Shown in pieces: positions 42,848 through 51,477 of a stretch of DNA of 56,384 nucleotides (position 1 is its first letter; each line of letters starts with the position of its first letter). Below the pieces are notes generated by a model. That model saw only the letters and a list, made by a program, of their open reading frames with translations, made no database searches and was not told the origin of the DNA. The DNA lies in assembly GCA_036351115.1 (NCBI GenBank), contig JAZBOL010000019.1, positions 1 to 56,384 on the forward strand, in the 5' to 3' direction. The DNA comes from Marinihelvus sp036351115 (GTDB lineage Bacteria > Pseudomonadota > Gammaproteobacteria > Xanthomonadales > SZUA-36). The position numbers were made by a program, and so were the translations under genes.

Positions 42848-44524
42848 TCAGCCGTTCTGGTCGAGCTGTTCCTTCAGCAGTTCGCCCAGGGACGTGGTGC
42901 CCGTGGACTTGTTGCTCTGCTGGTACTCTTCCAGGGCTTCCTGGAGCTCGTCGTCTTCCAGGGCCTTGATGGAAAGGCTCAGGGAACGGCTCTTGCGATC
43001 CAGGCTCGTGAACTTGGCCTCGATCTCGTCACCGACGGACAGCTCCTTGCTGGCGTCTTCCACGCGCTCCTTCTTGATCTCGGAGGCACGCAGGTAACCC
43101 TCGACACCGTCGTCCAGCTCGATGACGGCGCCACGGGCGTCGACTTCCTTCACGGTGCCCTTCACGAGGCTGCCGCGCGGGTGCTCGGCCATGAAGGTGG
43201 CGAAGGGATCCTGGTCCAGCTGCTTCACGCCGAGGGAGATGCGCTCCCGCTCGGGGTCCACGGCCAGCACCACGGCTTCGATTTCCTCGCCCTTGGTGAA
43301 GTTGCGCACGGCTTCCTCGCCCGGCGTCAGCCAGGAGATGTCACTCAGGTGCACCAGGCCGTCAATACCGCCGTCCAGGCCGATGAAGATGCCGAAATCA
43401 GTGATCGACTTGATGGCGCCGGTGACGCGGTCACCCTTGTTGTGGGTCGCGGCGAACGCGTCCCAGGGGTTGGACGAGCACTGCTTCATGCCCAGGGAGA
43501 TGCGGCGGCGTTCCTCGTCGATCTCGAGGACCATCACCTCGACCTCGTCGCCGGTCTGCACGACCTTGGCGGGGTTGACGTTCTTGTTGGTCCAGTCCAT
43601 TTCGGACACGTGCACCAGGCCTTCCACGCCATCTTCGATTTCCACGAAGCAACCGTAGTCGGTAATGTTGGTGACCGTGCCGAAGAGGCGGGTGCTCACC
43701 GGGTAACGGCGGGACAGGTCGGTCCAGGGGTCTTCGCCCAGTTGCTTCAGGCCGAGGGATACGCGGTTGCGCTCCCGGTCGAAGCGAAGGACGCGGACTT
43801 CCAGCTCATCGCCGACGTTGACCACCTCGGAGGGGTGGCGGACGCGTTTCCACGCCATGTCGGTGATGTGCAGCAGGCCGTCGATGCCGCCCAGGTCCAG
43901 GAAGGCGCCGTAGTCGGTGAGGTTCTTGACCACACCTTTCACGATCAGGCCCTCTTCCAGCTCCTTCAGGAGCGCGTCGCGCTCGGCGCTGTACTCGGAC
44001 TCCACGACCGCGCGGCGGGAAACCACCACGTTGTTGCGCTTGCGGTCGAGCTTGATGATCTTGAACTCGAGGTCCTTGCCTTCGAGGTAGGCCGGGTCAC
44101 GAACGGGGCGCACGTCCACCAGGGAACCGGGCAGGAAGGCGCGGATGTCGCTGATGTCGACGGTGAAACCGCCCTTGACCTTGCCACTGATCTTGCCCGT
44201 GACGATCTCGTCGTCTTCGAAGGCTTTTTCCAGCTCGTCCCACACCAGGGACCGCTTGGCTTTCTCACGGGAGAGGCGGGTTTCCCCGAAACCGTCTTCC
44301 ACGGCGTCGAGGGCCACCTGGACACTGTCGCCCACTTCCACTTCCAGTTCACCGTCGTTGTTCTTGAACTGGTTGATGGGGACAATGCCCTCGGATTTGA
44401 GTCCGGCGTTGACGACGACGACATCATCGCGAATGTCGACGATGGTACCGGTTACGATGGTGCCTGGCTTGAGGCTCTTCGAGGCCAGGCTCTCTTCGAA
44501 GAGCTCTGCGAAACTTTCAGTCAT
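42848..44524 (-). CDS. rpsA: 30S ribosomal protein S1
   Basis: RNA-binding ribosomal protein that helps recruit mRNA. The 558-residue product has six S1 domains; repeated phrases such as GFTVDISDIRAFLPGSLVD, YGAFLDLGGIDGLLHITDMAW, YGCFVEIEDGVEGLVHVSEMDW and FGIFIGLDGGIDGLVHLSDISW mark individual repeats. Length matches E. coli S1 (557). It begins 134 bases after cmk, enough for its own promoter, and is followed by a strong terminator. Confidence 0.98.
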   Translation of the reverse strand: MTESFAELFEESLASKSLKPGTIVTGTIVDIRDDVVVVNAGLKSEGIVPINQFKNNDGELEVEVGDSVQVALDAVEDGFGETRLSREKAKRSLVWDELEKAFEDDEIVTGKISGKVKGGFTVDISDIRAFLPGSLVDVRPVRDPAYLEGKDLEFKIIKLDRKRNNVVVSRRAVVESEYSAERDALLKELEEGLIVKGVVKNLTDYGAFLDLGGIDGLLHITDMAWKRVRHPSEVVNVGDELEVRVLRFDRERNRVSLGLKQLGEDPWTDLSRRYPVSTRLFGTVTNITDYGCFVEIEDGVEGLVHVSEMDWTNKNVNPAKVVQTGDEVEVMVLEIDEERRRISLGMKQCSSNPWDAFAATHNKGDRVTGAIKSITDFGIFIGLDGGIDGLVHLSDISWLTPGEEAVRNFTKGEEIEAVVLAVDPERERISLGVKQLDQDPFATFMAEHPRGSLVKGTVKEVDARGAVIELDDGVEGYLRASEIKKERVEDASKELSVGDEIEAKFTSLDRKSRSLSLSIKALEDDELQEALEEYQQSNKSTGTTSLGELLKEQLDQNG

Positions 44525-44658
44525 TGGTTAGTCATCTCACGGGCCGGTGCCTGGCGGCACGGCCCACCCATTTGTATCGATCAGGAATGCCAGGATGGCC
44601 AGGCAGACCCGTCGAGCGGTTTAAAACGCCGATTTATTCGGCACGAAAAATAACGATA

Positions 44659-45378
44659 TCAGATATTTGGAAGCTTTTCTTTAATAATTGAATAAGCTTC
44701 TTCCACGACCTCGTCGATCCCCAGGTTCGTGGAATCGATGGTCGTTGCACCCGCTGCGGGAACCAGGGGAGCCACGTCGCGATTCGAGTCGCGTTCGTCA
44801 CGGGCCTCCAGGTCCTGCAAAAGGCGGCGCAGGTTAACACTTTCCCCTTTTTCTTTCAACTGCTTATAGCGTCTTTCGGCGCGGGCACGGGCGCTGGCGG
44901 TGAGAAACAGCTTGACCGGCGCGTCGGGGAAGATCACCGTGCCCATGTCGCGACCGTCGGCGACGAGCCCGGGAAGACGCCGAAAGGCTTTCTGCCGCCG
45001 GGCAAGCGCCGCTCGCACCTCGGGCACGGCGGCGACCCGGGAAGCGGCCTGGCTGACGGCTTCGCTTCGTATCCTGGTCGTCACGTCCTCGCCGCCCAGG
45101 AGGATCCGCGAGGTGTCGCCCTCGGATTCGAAACGGGAGTCGAGGGTCCGGGCCGCTTCCGCCAGCGCCTCGTGGTCGCCGAGGTCGATGCCCAGGTTCA
45201 GGGCCCTGAGCGCGACCAGCCGGTAGAGGGCGCCGCTGTCGAGCAGGTGCCAGCCGAGTCGGCGGGCCAGGCGTGCTGAGATCGTCCCCTTGCCGGACCC
45301 CACGGGACCATCGATGGTGACCACCGGAACGAGGCTGTCCTCCGTCGCGCCGCGCCCGTTCTTCGACTCGTGGGTCAT
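44659..45378 (-). CDS. cmk: cytidylate kinase
   Basis: Phosphorylates CMP and dCMP with ATP. The 239-residue product has the P-loop TIDGPVGSGKGTISARLARR, the LLDSGALYRLVAL and GLVADGRDMGTVIFPDAPVKLFLTAS blocks, and the NMP-binding insert. The ATG at 45378 overlaps the aroA stop as ATGA; it adds an N-terminal extension of about 15 residues before the P-loop strand. It lies between aroA and rpsA, as in E. coli. Confidence 0.96.
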   Translation of the reverse strand: MTHESKNGRGATEDSLVPVVTIDGPVGSGKGTISARLARRLGWHLLDSGALYRLVALRALNLGIDLGDHEALAEAARTLDSRFESEGDTSRILLGGEDVTTRIRSEAVSQAASRVAAVPEVRAALARRQKAFRRLPGLVADGRDMGTVIFPDAPVKLFLTASARARAERRYKQLKEKGESVNLRRLLQDLEARDERDSNRDVAPLVPAAGATTIDSTNLGIDEVVEEAYSIIKEKLPNI

Positions 45379-46670
45379 GCTTCGGTCTCCAGTACCGCGC
45401 CGAGGGATGCCAGGTCCCGTCGAAAATCCGGATAGGACGTGTCGATGTACTCGGCCCCGTCGATGGTGACGCCGCCTTCCGTGCACAGGGCAAGCACCGC
45501 GAAACTCATGGCGCAGCGATGGTCGTGGGACGACTCGACCGTGGCGTGCCGGCTTGGGCCGCCTTCCACGTCGATGCCGTCTCGCGTCTCCCGCACCGAG
45601 ACACCCAGCGCCGCCAGCCCCCGGGCCATCACGGCCAACCGGTCGCTTTCCTTGACGCGGAGTTCCTCCGCCTCGCGGATGCGCGTGGTGCCGCGGGCGC
45701 GGGCGGCGATCGCCAGCAGCACGGGCACCTCGTCGATCATGGACGGAATCCAGGCTGCGGGAACGTCGACGCCGACCAGGTCGGGCGAATGGCGCACCCG
45801 CAGATCCGCCACGGGCTCGCCCCCGGCTTCGCGGAGATTCTGGCGGTCGATGCGGGCGCCCATGCGCTCCAGTACGCGGAACAGCCCGTCCCGCGTGGGA
45901 TTGAGTCCAACCCCGATCACCGTGACGTCCGACCCGGGCACCAGCAGGGCCGCGGCCACGAGGAACGCCGCCGACGAGGGGTCCGCCGGCACGGTGACAT
46001 CGGTCCCTTGCAGACGCTGCCCGCCCTCGACCGACGGGCCTTCGCCGAGGGACACCCCGAACTGGGGCAGCATGCGCTCGGTGTGATCGCGGCTCGGGTG
46101 AGGCTCCGTGACCCGCGTCACACCATCGGCATAGAGGCCGGCCAGCAGCACGCAGGACTTGACCTGGGCGCTGGCCACCGGGGACCGGTAGTCGATCGCG
46201 GCCAGCGGCGAGCGACCTTTGACGCGCAGCGGCGCCCTGCCCCCTTCCTCGGCCTCGATTTCGGCGCCCATGAGTTCCAGGGGGCGAATGATGCGTCCCA
46301 TGGGACGGCTGTTCAGCGAGACATCTCCGCTCAGCACGCTGTCGAACGGCTGTCCCGCCAGCACCCCGGCCAGCAGGCGCATGGCGGTTCCGGAGTTACC
46401 CATGTCCAGCAAGCCTTCCGGCGCGCGCGGCCCCGCGGCACCGATGCCGGTGACCGTGACGCCGTCGTGACCGTCCTCGAACTGCGCCCCGAGCTGCTCC
46501 ATGGCGCGCCGCGTCGCGTTCGTATCGCCGCTGACCAGCAAGCCGCGTATCCGCGTCTGCCCGTCCGCCAGGCCGCCGAACAGGAGCGCACGGTGGGAAA
46601 TGGATTTGTCGCCCGGTGGCTGTACCGTTCCGGCCAGCGGCCGGCCGGCAGGACTGACCCGCAGTCGCAT
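45375..46670 (-). CDS. aroA: 3-phosphoshikimate 1-carboxyvinyltransferase (EPSP synthase), class II-type
   Basis: Sixth step of the shikimate pathway: transfers enolpyruvate from PEP to shikimate-3-phosphate. The 431-residue product carries the four motifs used to define class II EPSP synthases: GDKS (PPGDKSISHRAL), SAQVK (VASAQVKSCVLLAGL), RDHTE and NPTR. The glycine loop reads LDMGNSGTAMRLL, with Gly where the CP4 enzyme has the Ala linked to glyphosate tolerance, so tolerance cannot be assumed. It shares one base with hisC and four with cmk. Most gammaproteobacteria carry class I enzymes in this position. Confidence 0.96.
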   Translation of the reverse strand: MRLRVSPAGRPLAGTVQPPGDKSISHRALLFGGLADGQTRIRGLLVSGDTNATRRAMEQLGAQFEDGHDGVTVTGIGAAGPRAPEGLLDMGNSGTAMRLLAGVLAGQPFDSVLSGDVSLNSRPMGRIIRPLELMGAEIEAEEGGRAPLRVKGRSPLAAIDYRSPVASAQVKSCVLLAGLYADGVTRVTEPHPSRDHTERMLPQFGVSLGEGPSVEGGQRLQGTDVTVPADPSSAAFLVAAALLVPGSDVTVIGVGLNPTRDGLFRVLERMGARIDRQNLREAGGEPVADLRVRHSPDLVGVDVPAAWIPSMIDEVPVLLAIAARARGTTRIREAEELRVKESDRLAVMARGLAALGVSVRETRDGIDVEGGPSRHATVESSHDHRCAMSFAVLALCTEGGVTIDGAEYIDTSYPDFRRDLASLGAVLETEA

Positions 46671-47833
46671 CAGGCGTTTGCCGTCGCGTTCAGCGCCGGC
46701 CCGAGCGCCATGAGCAGGCGTTCGTTCTGGGCTTCCGTGCCAACGGTGATGCGCAGGTGCTGCGACAATCCGTAGTTGGCGACCGGCCGGACGATCACGC
46801 CGGCCCGAAGAAGCGCTTCATTGACCGGCGCAGCGTCCCGCCCCAGATCCACGAGCACGAAGTTGCCGGCGGACGGCGGGACATCGAGGCCGAGGGACCG
46901 CAGGCCGCTTTTGAGCTGCCGCAGCCCCGCCGCGTTCTCCCGCACGGAACGTTCGATGAATTCGACGTCGCCCAGGGCCGCTTCCGCGCCCACCATGGCC
47001 AGCTGGTTCACGTTGAACGGCTGGCGGATGCGGTTCAGGAGGCCGGCGATGGCCGGCGAAGACAGCATGTAGCCGACCCGAATGCCGGCGAGGCCGTAAG
47101 CCTTCGAAAAGGTGCGGCTCACCACGAGGTTGTCGTAGTCCGCGAGCCATTCGCTGGCATCGGGCGCGCCGAGCGGCCGGGCGTACTCGGTATAGGCTTC
47201 GTCCACGACCACGATGACATCGCGAGGCACCCGGTCCAGGAAGCGCCTGAGCGCCGTCCCCTCCACCCAGGTACCGGTCGGGTTGTTGGGATTGGCGATG
47301 AACACGATGCGCGTGTCCTCCGACACGGCGGCCGCCAGGGCCTCGAGATCATGTCCGAGGGGTTGGTCCGAACCGGGCCCGAGCGCCGGCACCACCCGCG
47401 CCCGGGCCCCGGCAGCCTGGGTCGCGATGGGATAGACGGCAAAGGCGTACTGGGAAAACACGGCTTCACGACCCGGCGCCAGGAAGGTCTGCGCCAGCAA
47501 AACGAGCGTATCGTTGGAGCCGTTGCCGAGGGTCACGCAATCGGCGCTGACCCCGTGGAACGCAGCGATGCGACTGCGCAGCGAGAAGCCTCCGCCATCC
47601 GGATACAGCCAGAGGTCTTCCAGTTCGTCCCGCATGGCCGCCAGCGCCGCCGGGCTGACGCCCAGGGGATTCTCGTTCGAGGCGAGCTTGACCGCGTCGC
47701 GCACGCCATATTCACGCTCGAGTTCGCTGATCGGCTTGCCGGGCTGGTAAGGCTTGAGCCCGCGCACGCCATCCACGGCCCAGTCGGTGGGGTCGCAGCC
47801 CGGCCCGAGGAGCTCCCGTGGTGTCACGCTCAT
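46670..47833 (-). CDS. hisC: histidinol-phosphate aminotransferase
   Basis: PLP-dependent aminotransferase of histidine synthesis; homologues in aromatic operons may also act on phenylpyruvate or prephenate-type substrates. The 387-residue product has KLASNENPLGVSPAA near the N-terminus, FIANPNNPTGTW, VVDEAYTEYA and the PLP-lysine block SRTFSKAYGLAGIRVGY. The ATG overlaps the pheA stop as ATGA. Placement between pheA and aroA, as in Pseudomonas-type clusters (there followed by tyrA), suggests a role in aromatic amino-acid synthesis too. Confidence 0.93.
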   Translation of the reverse strand: MSVTPRELLGPGCDPTDWAVDGVRGLKPYQPGKPISELEREYGVRDAVKLASNENPLGVSPAALAAMRDELEDLWLYPDGGGFSLRSRIAAFHGVSADCVTLGNGSNDTLVLLAQTFLAPGREAVFSQYAFAVYPIATQAAGARARVVPALGPGSDQPLGHDLEALAAAVSEDTRIVFIANPNNPTGTWVEGTALRRFLDRVPRDVIVVVDEAYTEYARPLGAPDASEWLADYDNLVVSRTFSKAYGLAGIRVGYMLSSPAIAGLLNRIRQPFNVNQLAMVGAEAALGDVEFIERSVRENAAGLRQLKSGLRSLGLDVPPSAGNFVLVDLGRDAAPVNEALLRAGVIVRPVANYGLSQHLRITVGTEAQNERLLMALGPALNATANA

Positions 47834-48951
47834 GACGGCTCCTCGTTCTGGCTGGCGACCGCTGCACGCACGGCCCGGGGATAGGAGCCGAGCAGGCGGC
47901 ACTTGCCCCCCAGCGCGTCCATTTCGGCCAGCGCCGTGCTCAGGGGGGCCTCCTCCGCGTGCCCGTCCACATCGATGAAAAAGACGTACTTCCACGTCCC
48001 GCCCGGCGCCGGTCGTGACTCGATGCGCGTCATGTTGATGCCGTGCGCGGCCAGGGGAGCGAGCAGGGAGTGAAGCAAGCCCGGGCCCTCGTCCCCGGCC
48101 AGCAACAGCGTGGTCTTGTCATCGCCGGACGGACTGAACAATTCCCGGCCGATCACCAGGAACCGCGTGGTGTTGTCCTGCTGGTCCTCGATGTTGGAAA
48201 AGAGCACGGGGACCCCGTAGATTTCCGCGGCGGTCAGGCCGGCAATCGCCGCGGCCTCCGGCGCCGAACGAACCCGCCGCGCCGCCTCGGCATTGCTGCT
48301 CACGGCCAGCAGTTCGGCCCGGGGCAGCTGGCGCTTGAGCCAGCCCCTGCACTGGGACAGGGACTGCTGGTGTGCGTACACCCGGTCGATGGTCGACAGG
48401 CTGGTCGCGTGGGTCAGGAGGTTGTGGTGGATACGCAACTCGATCTCTCCGCTGATCTTCAGCGGGGACTCGATGAACAGGTCGAGGGTGTGACTGACCA
48501 CGCCCTGGGTGGAGTTTTCGATGGGCACCACCCCGAAATCGGCCTCGCCGCCCTGCACCTGCTCGAACACGCTCTCGATCGTGGCGTGCCCTGCGGCGAG
48601 CACCGAGTGGCCGAAATGCCGGTACACCGCCTGCTGCGTGAAGGTCCCTTCCGGACCGAGGTAGGCGATCCTGAGCGGCTCCTGGCGCGCGAGGCAGGCA
48701 GACATGATTTCCCGGAACAAGCGCAGCATCTCCGCATCGCTCAGGGGGCCTTCGTTGCGTTCCAGCACCCCGCGCAGCACCTGCGCCTCGCGCTCCGGGC
48801 GATAGTAGTCCACGGCGCCCGTGACCGGGCCCTTGGCCTGCGCCACGTCGAAGGCCAGCCCGGCTCGCTCGCTGATCAAACGCTGAATCTCGGCGTCGAG
48901 GGCATTAATGCGTTCACGCACCGCCTGCAGCTTGTCGTCATCCTGGCTCAT
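47830..48951 (-). CDS. pheA: bifunctional chorismate mutase/prephenate dehydratase (P-protein)
   Basis: Converts chorismate to prephenate and then to phenylpyruvate. The 373-residue product has an AroQ-type chorismate mutase domain (1-90: LQAVRERINALDAEIQRLIS), a prephenate dehydratase domain (from YLGPEGTFTQQAVYRHFG to the catalytic DNTTRF), and a C-terminal ACT domain (IESRPAPGGTWKYVFFIDVD) for phenylalanine feedback. The ATG follows AGCAGGACACG. It heads the pheA-hisC-aroA-cmk run; no serC or tyrA is beside it. Confidence 0.96.
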   Translation of the reverse strand: MSQDDDKLQAVRERINALDAEIQRLISERAGLAFDVAQAKGPVTGAVDYYRPEREAQVLRGVLERNEGPLSDAEMLRLFREIMSACLARQEPLRIAYLGPEGTFTQQAVYRHFGHSVLAAGHATIESVFEQVQGGEADFGVVPIENSTQGVVSHTLDLFIESPLKISGEIELRIHHNLLTHATSLSTIDRVYAHQQSLSQCRGWLKRQLPRAELLAVSSNAEAARRVRSAPEAAAIAGLTAAEIYGVPVLFSNIEDQQDNTTRFLVIGRELFSPSGDDKTTLLLAGDEGPGLLHSLLAPLAAHGINMTRIESRPAPGGTWKYVFFIDVDGHAEEAPLSTALAEMDALGGKCRLLGSYPRAVRAAVASQNEEPS

Positions 48952-49080
48952 CGTGTCCTGCTCATGGTTTCCGGAGGGTTCCGGTTTTCCGGGGATTCCG
49001 CGGGGGGCATAGTGTACTGGACCTGCGTGAGGACACCTAGTGAACCACCGGTTTCCCATGCTTTCCCGCGGTCGGGTGCC

Positions 49081-49089
49081 TGCTAGAAT
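49081..49089 (+). promoter_or_regulatory. extended -10 element for the PHA-system gene
   Basis: TGCTAGAAT is an extended -10 (TGn plus TAGAAT), 24 bases before the ATG at 49113. No clear -35 is visible. Confidence 0.4.
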
Positions 49090-49112
49090 GGCGCCATCGA
49101 CCGGAGAGCGCC

Positions 49113-49397
49113 ATGTCCAGCATCGACATTCACGCCAGGCACACCATGGATCGCGAAGCCGCCCAGCAGGCGGCCGACGACCTGTCCCGCGATCTGGCGG
49201 ACAAGTTCGACATCGACTACGGGTGGGACGGCGACACGATTCATTTTGAACGCCCCGGTGTCCAGGGCCAGATCGACGTCACCGACGAGGAAATTCACGT
49301 CCAGGCGCACCTGGGCTTCATGCTCGCGCTCCTCAAGGCGCCCATCGAGAATGAGGTCACCCGCTATCTGCGGGAACACTTCGGCTGCCAGGTCTGA
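49113..49397 (+). CDS. polyhydroxyalkanoic acid system family protein
   Basis: Small conserved protein of the PHA_gran_rgn type (TIGR02610), found near polyhydroxyalkanoate genes; its biochemical role is not known. The 94-residue product has MSSIDIHARHTMDREAAQQAADDLS split into its conserved N-terminal block, then YGWDGDTIHFERPGVQGQIDV and LGFMLALLKAPIENEVTRYL, the family core. Ribosome site GGAGAG lies before the ATG. Its 3' end overlaps the convergent FFLEELY gene by 41 bases. Confidence 0.88.
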   Translation: MSSIDIHARHTMDREAAQQAADDLSRDLADKFDIDYGWDGDTIHFERPGVQGQIDVTDEEIHVQAHLGFMLALLKAPIENEVTRYLREHFGCQV

Positions 49398-50070
49398 ACG
49401 GGTCCGGATCCCCGGCATAGAGGCGTTCCATGATCGCCTGTTCACGCTCACGGATCGTTGCCGCAAACGTCTCCGCCCCCCGCATGGTGCGAAACGCCCG
49501 CAGCCCCCGCTCGAGGAACTGCTGCAGGGCGTGAAATCCCGCGGAGCGGGCAGGCCCCCGCATGGCGATAAGCAGGCCCAGCACCAGGGGCAGGTGGACG
49601 ACGCGGTCCAGCTCCATGGCCAGCTGGTGAATCAGGGCAATCTGTTCTTCCCTCGCCTCGCGGGGAACGCGGGGATACAGGGCGGCATAGGCTGCCGGAT
49701 TCAGCGCAGCGATCCCGGTTTCCGCCATGGCTTCAGCCAGGGCGATATCCCCCGCCATGCTGATGGCCTGCAACCGAAACGCATCGGCGAGCGCCACCTG
49801 CATGCGTCGGGGAAGGGTCCGCTGAATGATCGGCAGGGCCGCTTCGACCTGCCGGTCCCGCTCCTCCGCATTTCGCCCGCCGTAGAGCTCATCCAGGAAA
49901 AAACGGCAGGCATCGGCGTAACGCGGTTGGGCCGCCAGGTCAGCATAGGTGGCGGCCAGGCGATCCCGCTGGAATCCCTGCAGGACGGCCAGTTCCCGCG
50001 CCGGAAAATCGGGCGTCCGGGTGCGTTCCGCCTCGGCGTGGCTCGCCATGAGCGCCTTGCGCAGGATCAT
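49357..50070 (-). CDS. FFLEELY-motif protein, unknown function
   Basis: The 237-residue product contains RYADACRFFLDELYGG, a variant of the FFLEELY motif that names a proteobacterial family of unknown function. It is predicted to be all-helical and soluble; no signal peptide or catalytic motif is seen. The start may be ATG 50070 or GTG 50076. It converges on, and overlaps by 41 bases, the PHA-system gene, and is divergent from the patatin gene. The company it keeps suggests lipid or PHA metabolism, but that is inference. Confidence 0.8.
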   Translation of the reverse strand: MILRKALMASHAEAERTRTPDFPARELAVLQGFQRDRLAATYADLAAQPRYADACRFFLDELYGGRNAEERDRQVEAALPIIQRTLPRRMQVALADAFRLQAISMAGDIALAEAMAETGIAALNPAAYAALYPRVPREAREEQIALIHQLAMELDRVVHLPLVLGLLIAMRGPARSAGFHALQQFLERGLRAFRTMRGAETFAATIREREQAIMERLYAGDPDPFRPGSRSVPADSG

Positions 50071-50154
50071 GGGCACGCCGCGGCCGCGTGAACGACTGGC
50101 CTTCGCACCGGCTCAGGCGTAAAATTTGGGGTCAAACAGAGGCTCATTGTTCCC

Positions 50155-51399
50155 ATGCTCAGCATTTACGAAGCGTCGCAAGCGACGGCGCGGAAACGGG
50201 GTGACGAAGCGCCCTCCATCGGCCTGGCCATGGCCGGCGGCGGTCCCGTCGGCGCGGTTTACGAACTCGGCGCGCTCCGTGCACTGGAAGAAAGCATCGA
50301 CGGCCTCCAGCTTCACCAGCTGGACGTCTACGTCGGGGTCAGCGCCGGCGCGTTCATCGCCGCGTCCCTGGCCAACGGCATTTCCTGCACCGAACAGTGC
50401 CGAATTTTCATGGGGACGCAGCACGCCGCCCTGAAGTTCGTCCCCGAACTGTTTCTCCGCCCAGCCTACCGCGAGTATTTCGAACGCGCCATGAAGGTGC
50501 CCGGTGTCGCTCGTGACGCGCTGATGCGCATCATTCGTCACCCGACCACCGCCACCCCCTCGGAGCTGATCACCGAGCTCGGCAAGGCGCTGCCCAGTGG
50601 AATCTACAACAACGAAACCATTCACAGTTTCCTGGAACATTCGTTCGAGGAACACGGCGTCGGCAATCGCTTCGACGACCTCCACTGCAAGCTCTACGTG
50701 GTCGCCGTGGATCTCGACAGCGGCAAGTCGGTGCGCTTCGGCAGCGAGGAATACCGGGATGTGCCGATTTCCCGGGCCGTCCAGGCGAGCGCGGCCCTGC
50801 CGGGGCTTTATCCGCCCGTGCGCATCGGCGATCGCTACTATGTCGACGGCGCCCTGCGTCGAACGCTCCACGCCTCCGTCGCCCTGGACGAGGGCATCGA
50901 CTTCCTGATCGGGATCAACCCCCTCGTGCCGTACGACGCGGACAGCAGCGAGGAAGCCCGGGAATTGCCGTTGGCGGCCCTGATCCACGGCGGCCTGCCG
51001 CTGATCCTGTCCCAGACGTTTCGGGCCCTGATCCAGTCGCGCATGCAGGTGGGGTTCAAAAAATACCGCACCAGCCATCCCACCGCCGACCTGCTCCTCA
51101 TCGAGCCCGAACGTGACGACCAGGAGCTGTTTTTCACCAACGTGTTCAGCTACGCCAGCCGGACGGCGCTGTGCGAACACGCCTACCAGGTGACACGCAA
51201 GGACCTGCGGCGACAGGCCGACCAGCTCGAGCCCCTGCTCGAGCCCTACGGCCTGTCCCTGAACCGGGAACGGCTGGATGACGAGGAACGCTGCCTGCTG
51301 GACAGCATCAACCACGATCTGACGGGCCACGCCCGGGTCGGACGGGACCTGTCCACGGTGCTGGACGAGCTCGAAGAATCACTGCACGAGATCAGCTGA
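50155..51399 (+). CDS. patatin-like phospholipase, second copy in window
   Basis: Predicted serine lipid hydrolase. The 414-residue product has the oxyanion loop GLAMAGGGPVGAVYELGAL, nucleophile elbow GVSAG (YVGVSAGAFIAASL) and Asp motif YYVDGALRRTLHASVAL. It shares little with the patatin at 12908 beyond the motifs. Family members next to PHA and storage-lipid genes may act on granule lipids; this is a suggestion only. TAAAAT at 50120-50125 is a possible -10. It converges on the acyl-CoA reductase gene with a 78-base gap. Confidence 0.88.
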   Translation: MLSIYEASQATARKRGDEAPSIGLAMAGGGPVGAVYELGALRALEESIDGLQLHQLDVYVGVSAGAFIAASLANGISCTEQCRIFMGTQHAALKFVPELFLRPAYREYFERAMKVPGVARDALMRIIRHPTTATPSELITELGKALPSGIYNNETIHSFLEHSFEEHGVGNRFDDLHCKLYVVAVDLDSGKSVRFGSEEYRDVPISRAVQASAALPGLYPPVRIGDRYYVDGALRRTLHASVALDEGIDFLIGINPLVPYDADSSEEARELPLAALIHGGLPLILSQTFRALIQSRMQVGFKKYRTSHPTADLLLIEPERDDQELFFTNVFSYASRTALCEHAYQVTRKDLRRQADQLEPLLEPYGLSLNRERLDDEERCLLDSINHDLTGHARVGRDLSTVLDELEESLHEIS

Positions 51400-51477
51400 A
51401 ACCGGCCCCGATAGCTCACCCGGGTGGTTGCAGCGCGGGGCTGCGCCCGGCCGTATCCCTTCCTTTATTCCGGACCT

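Noticed and set aside
45375..46670. Calling AroA glyphosate-tolerant from its class II motifs
   Set aside because: The residue most closely tied to tolerance in the CP4 enzyme is Gly here, so tolerance is not supported.
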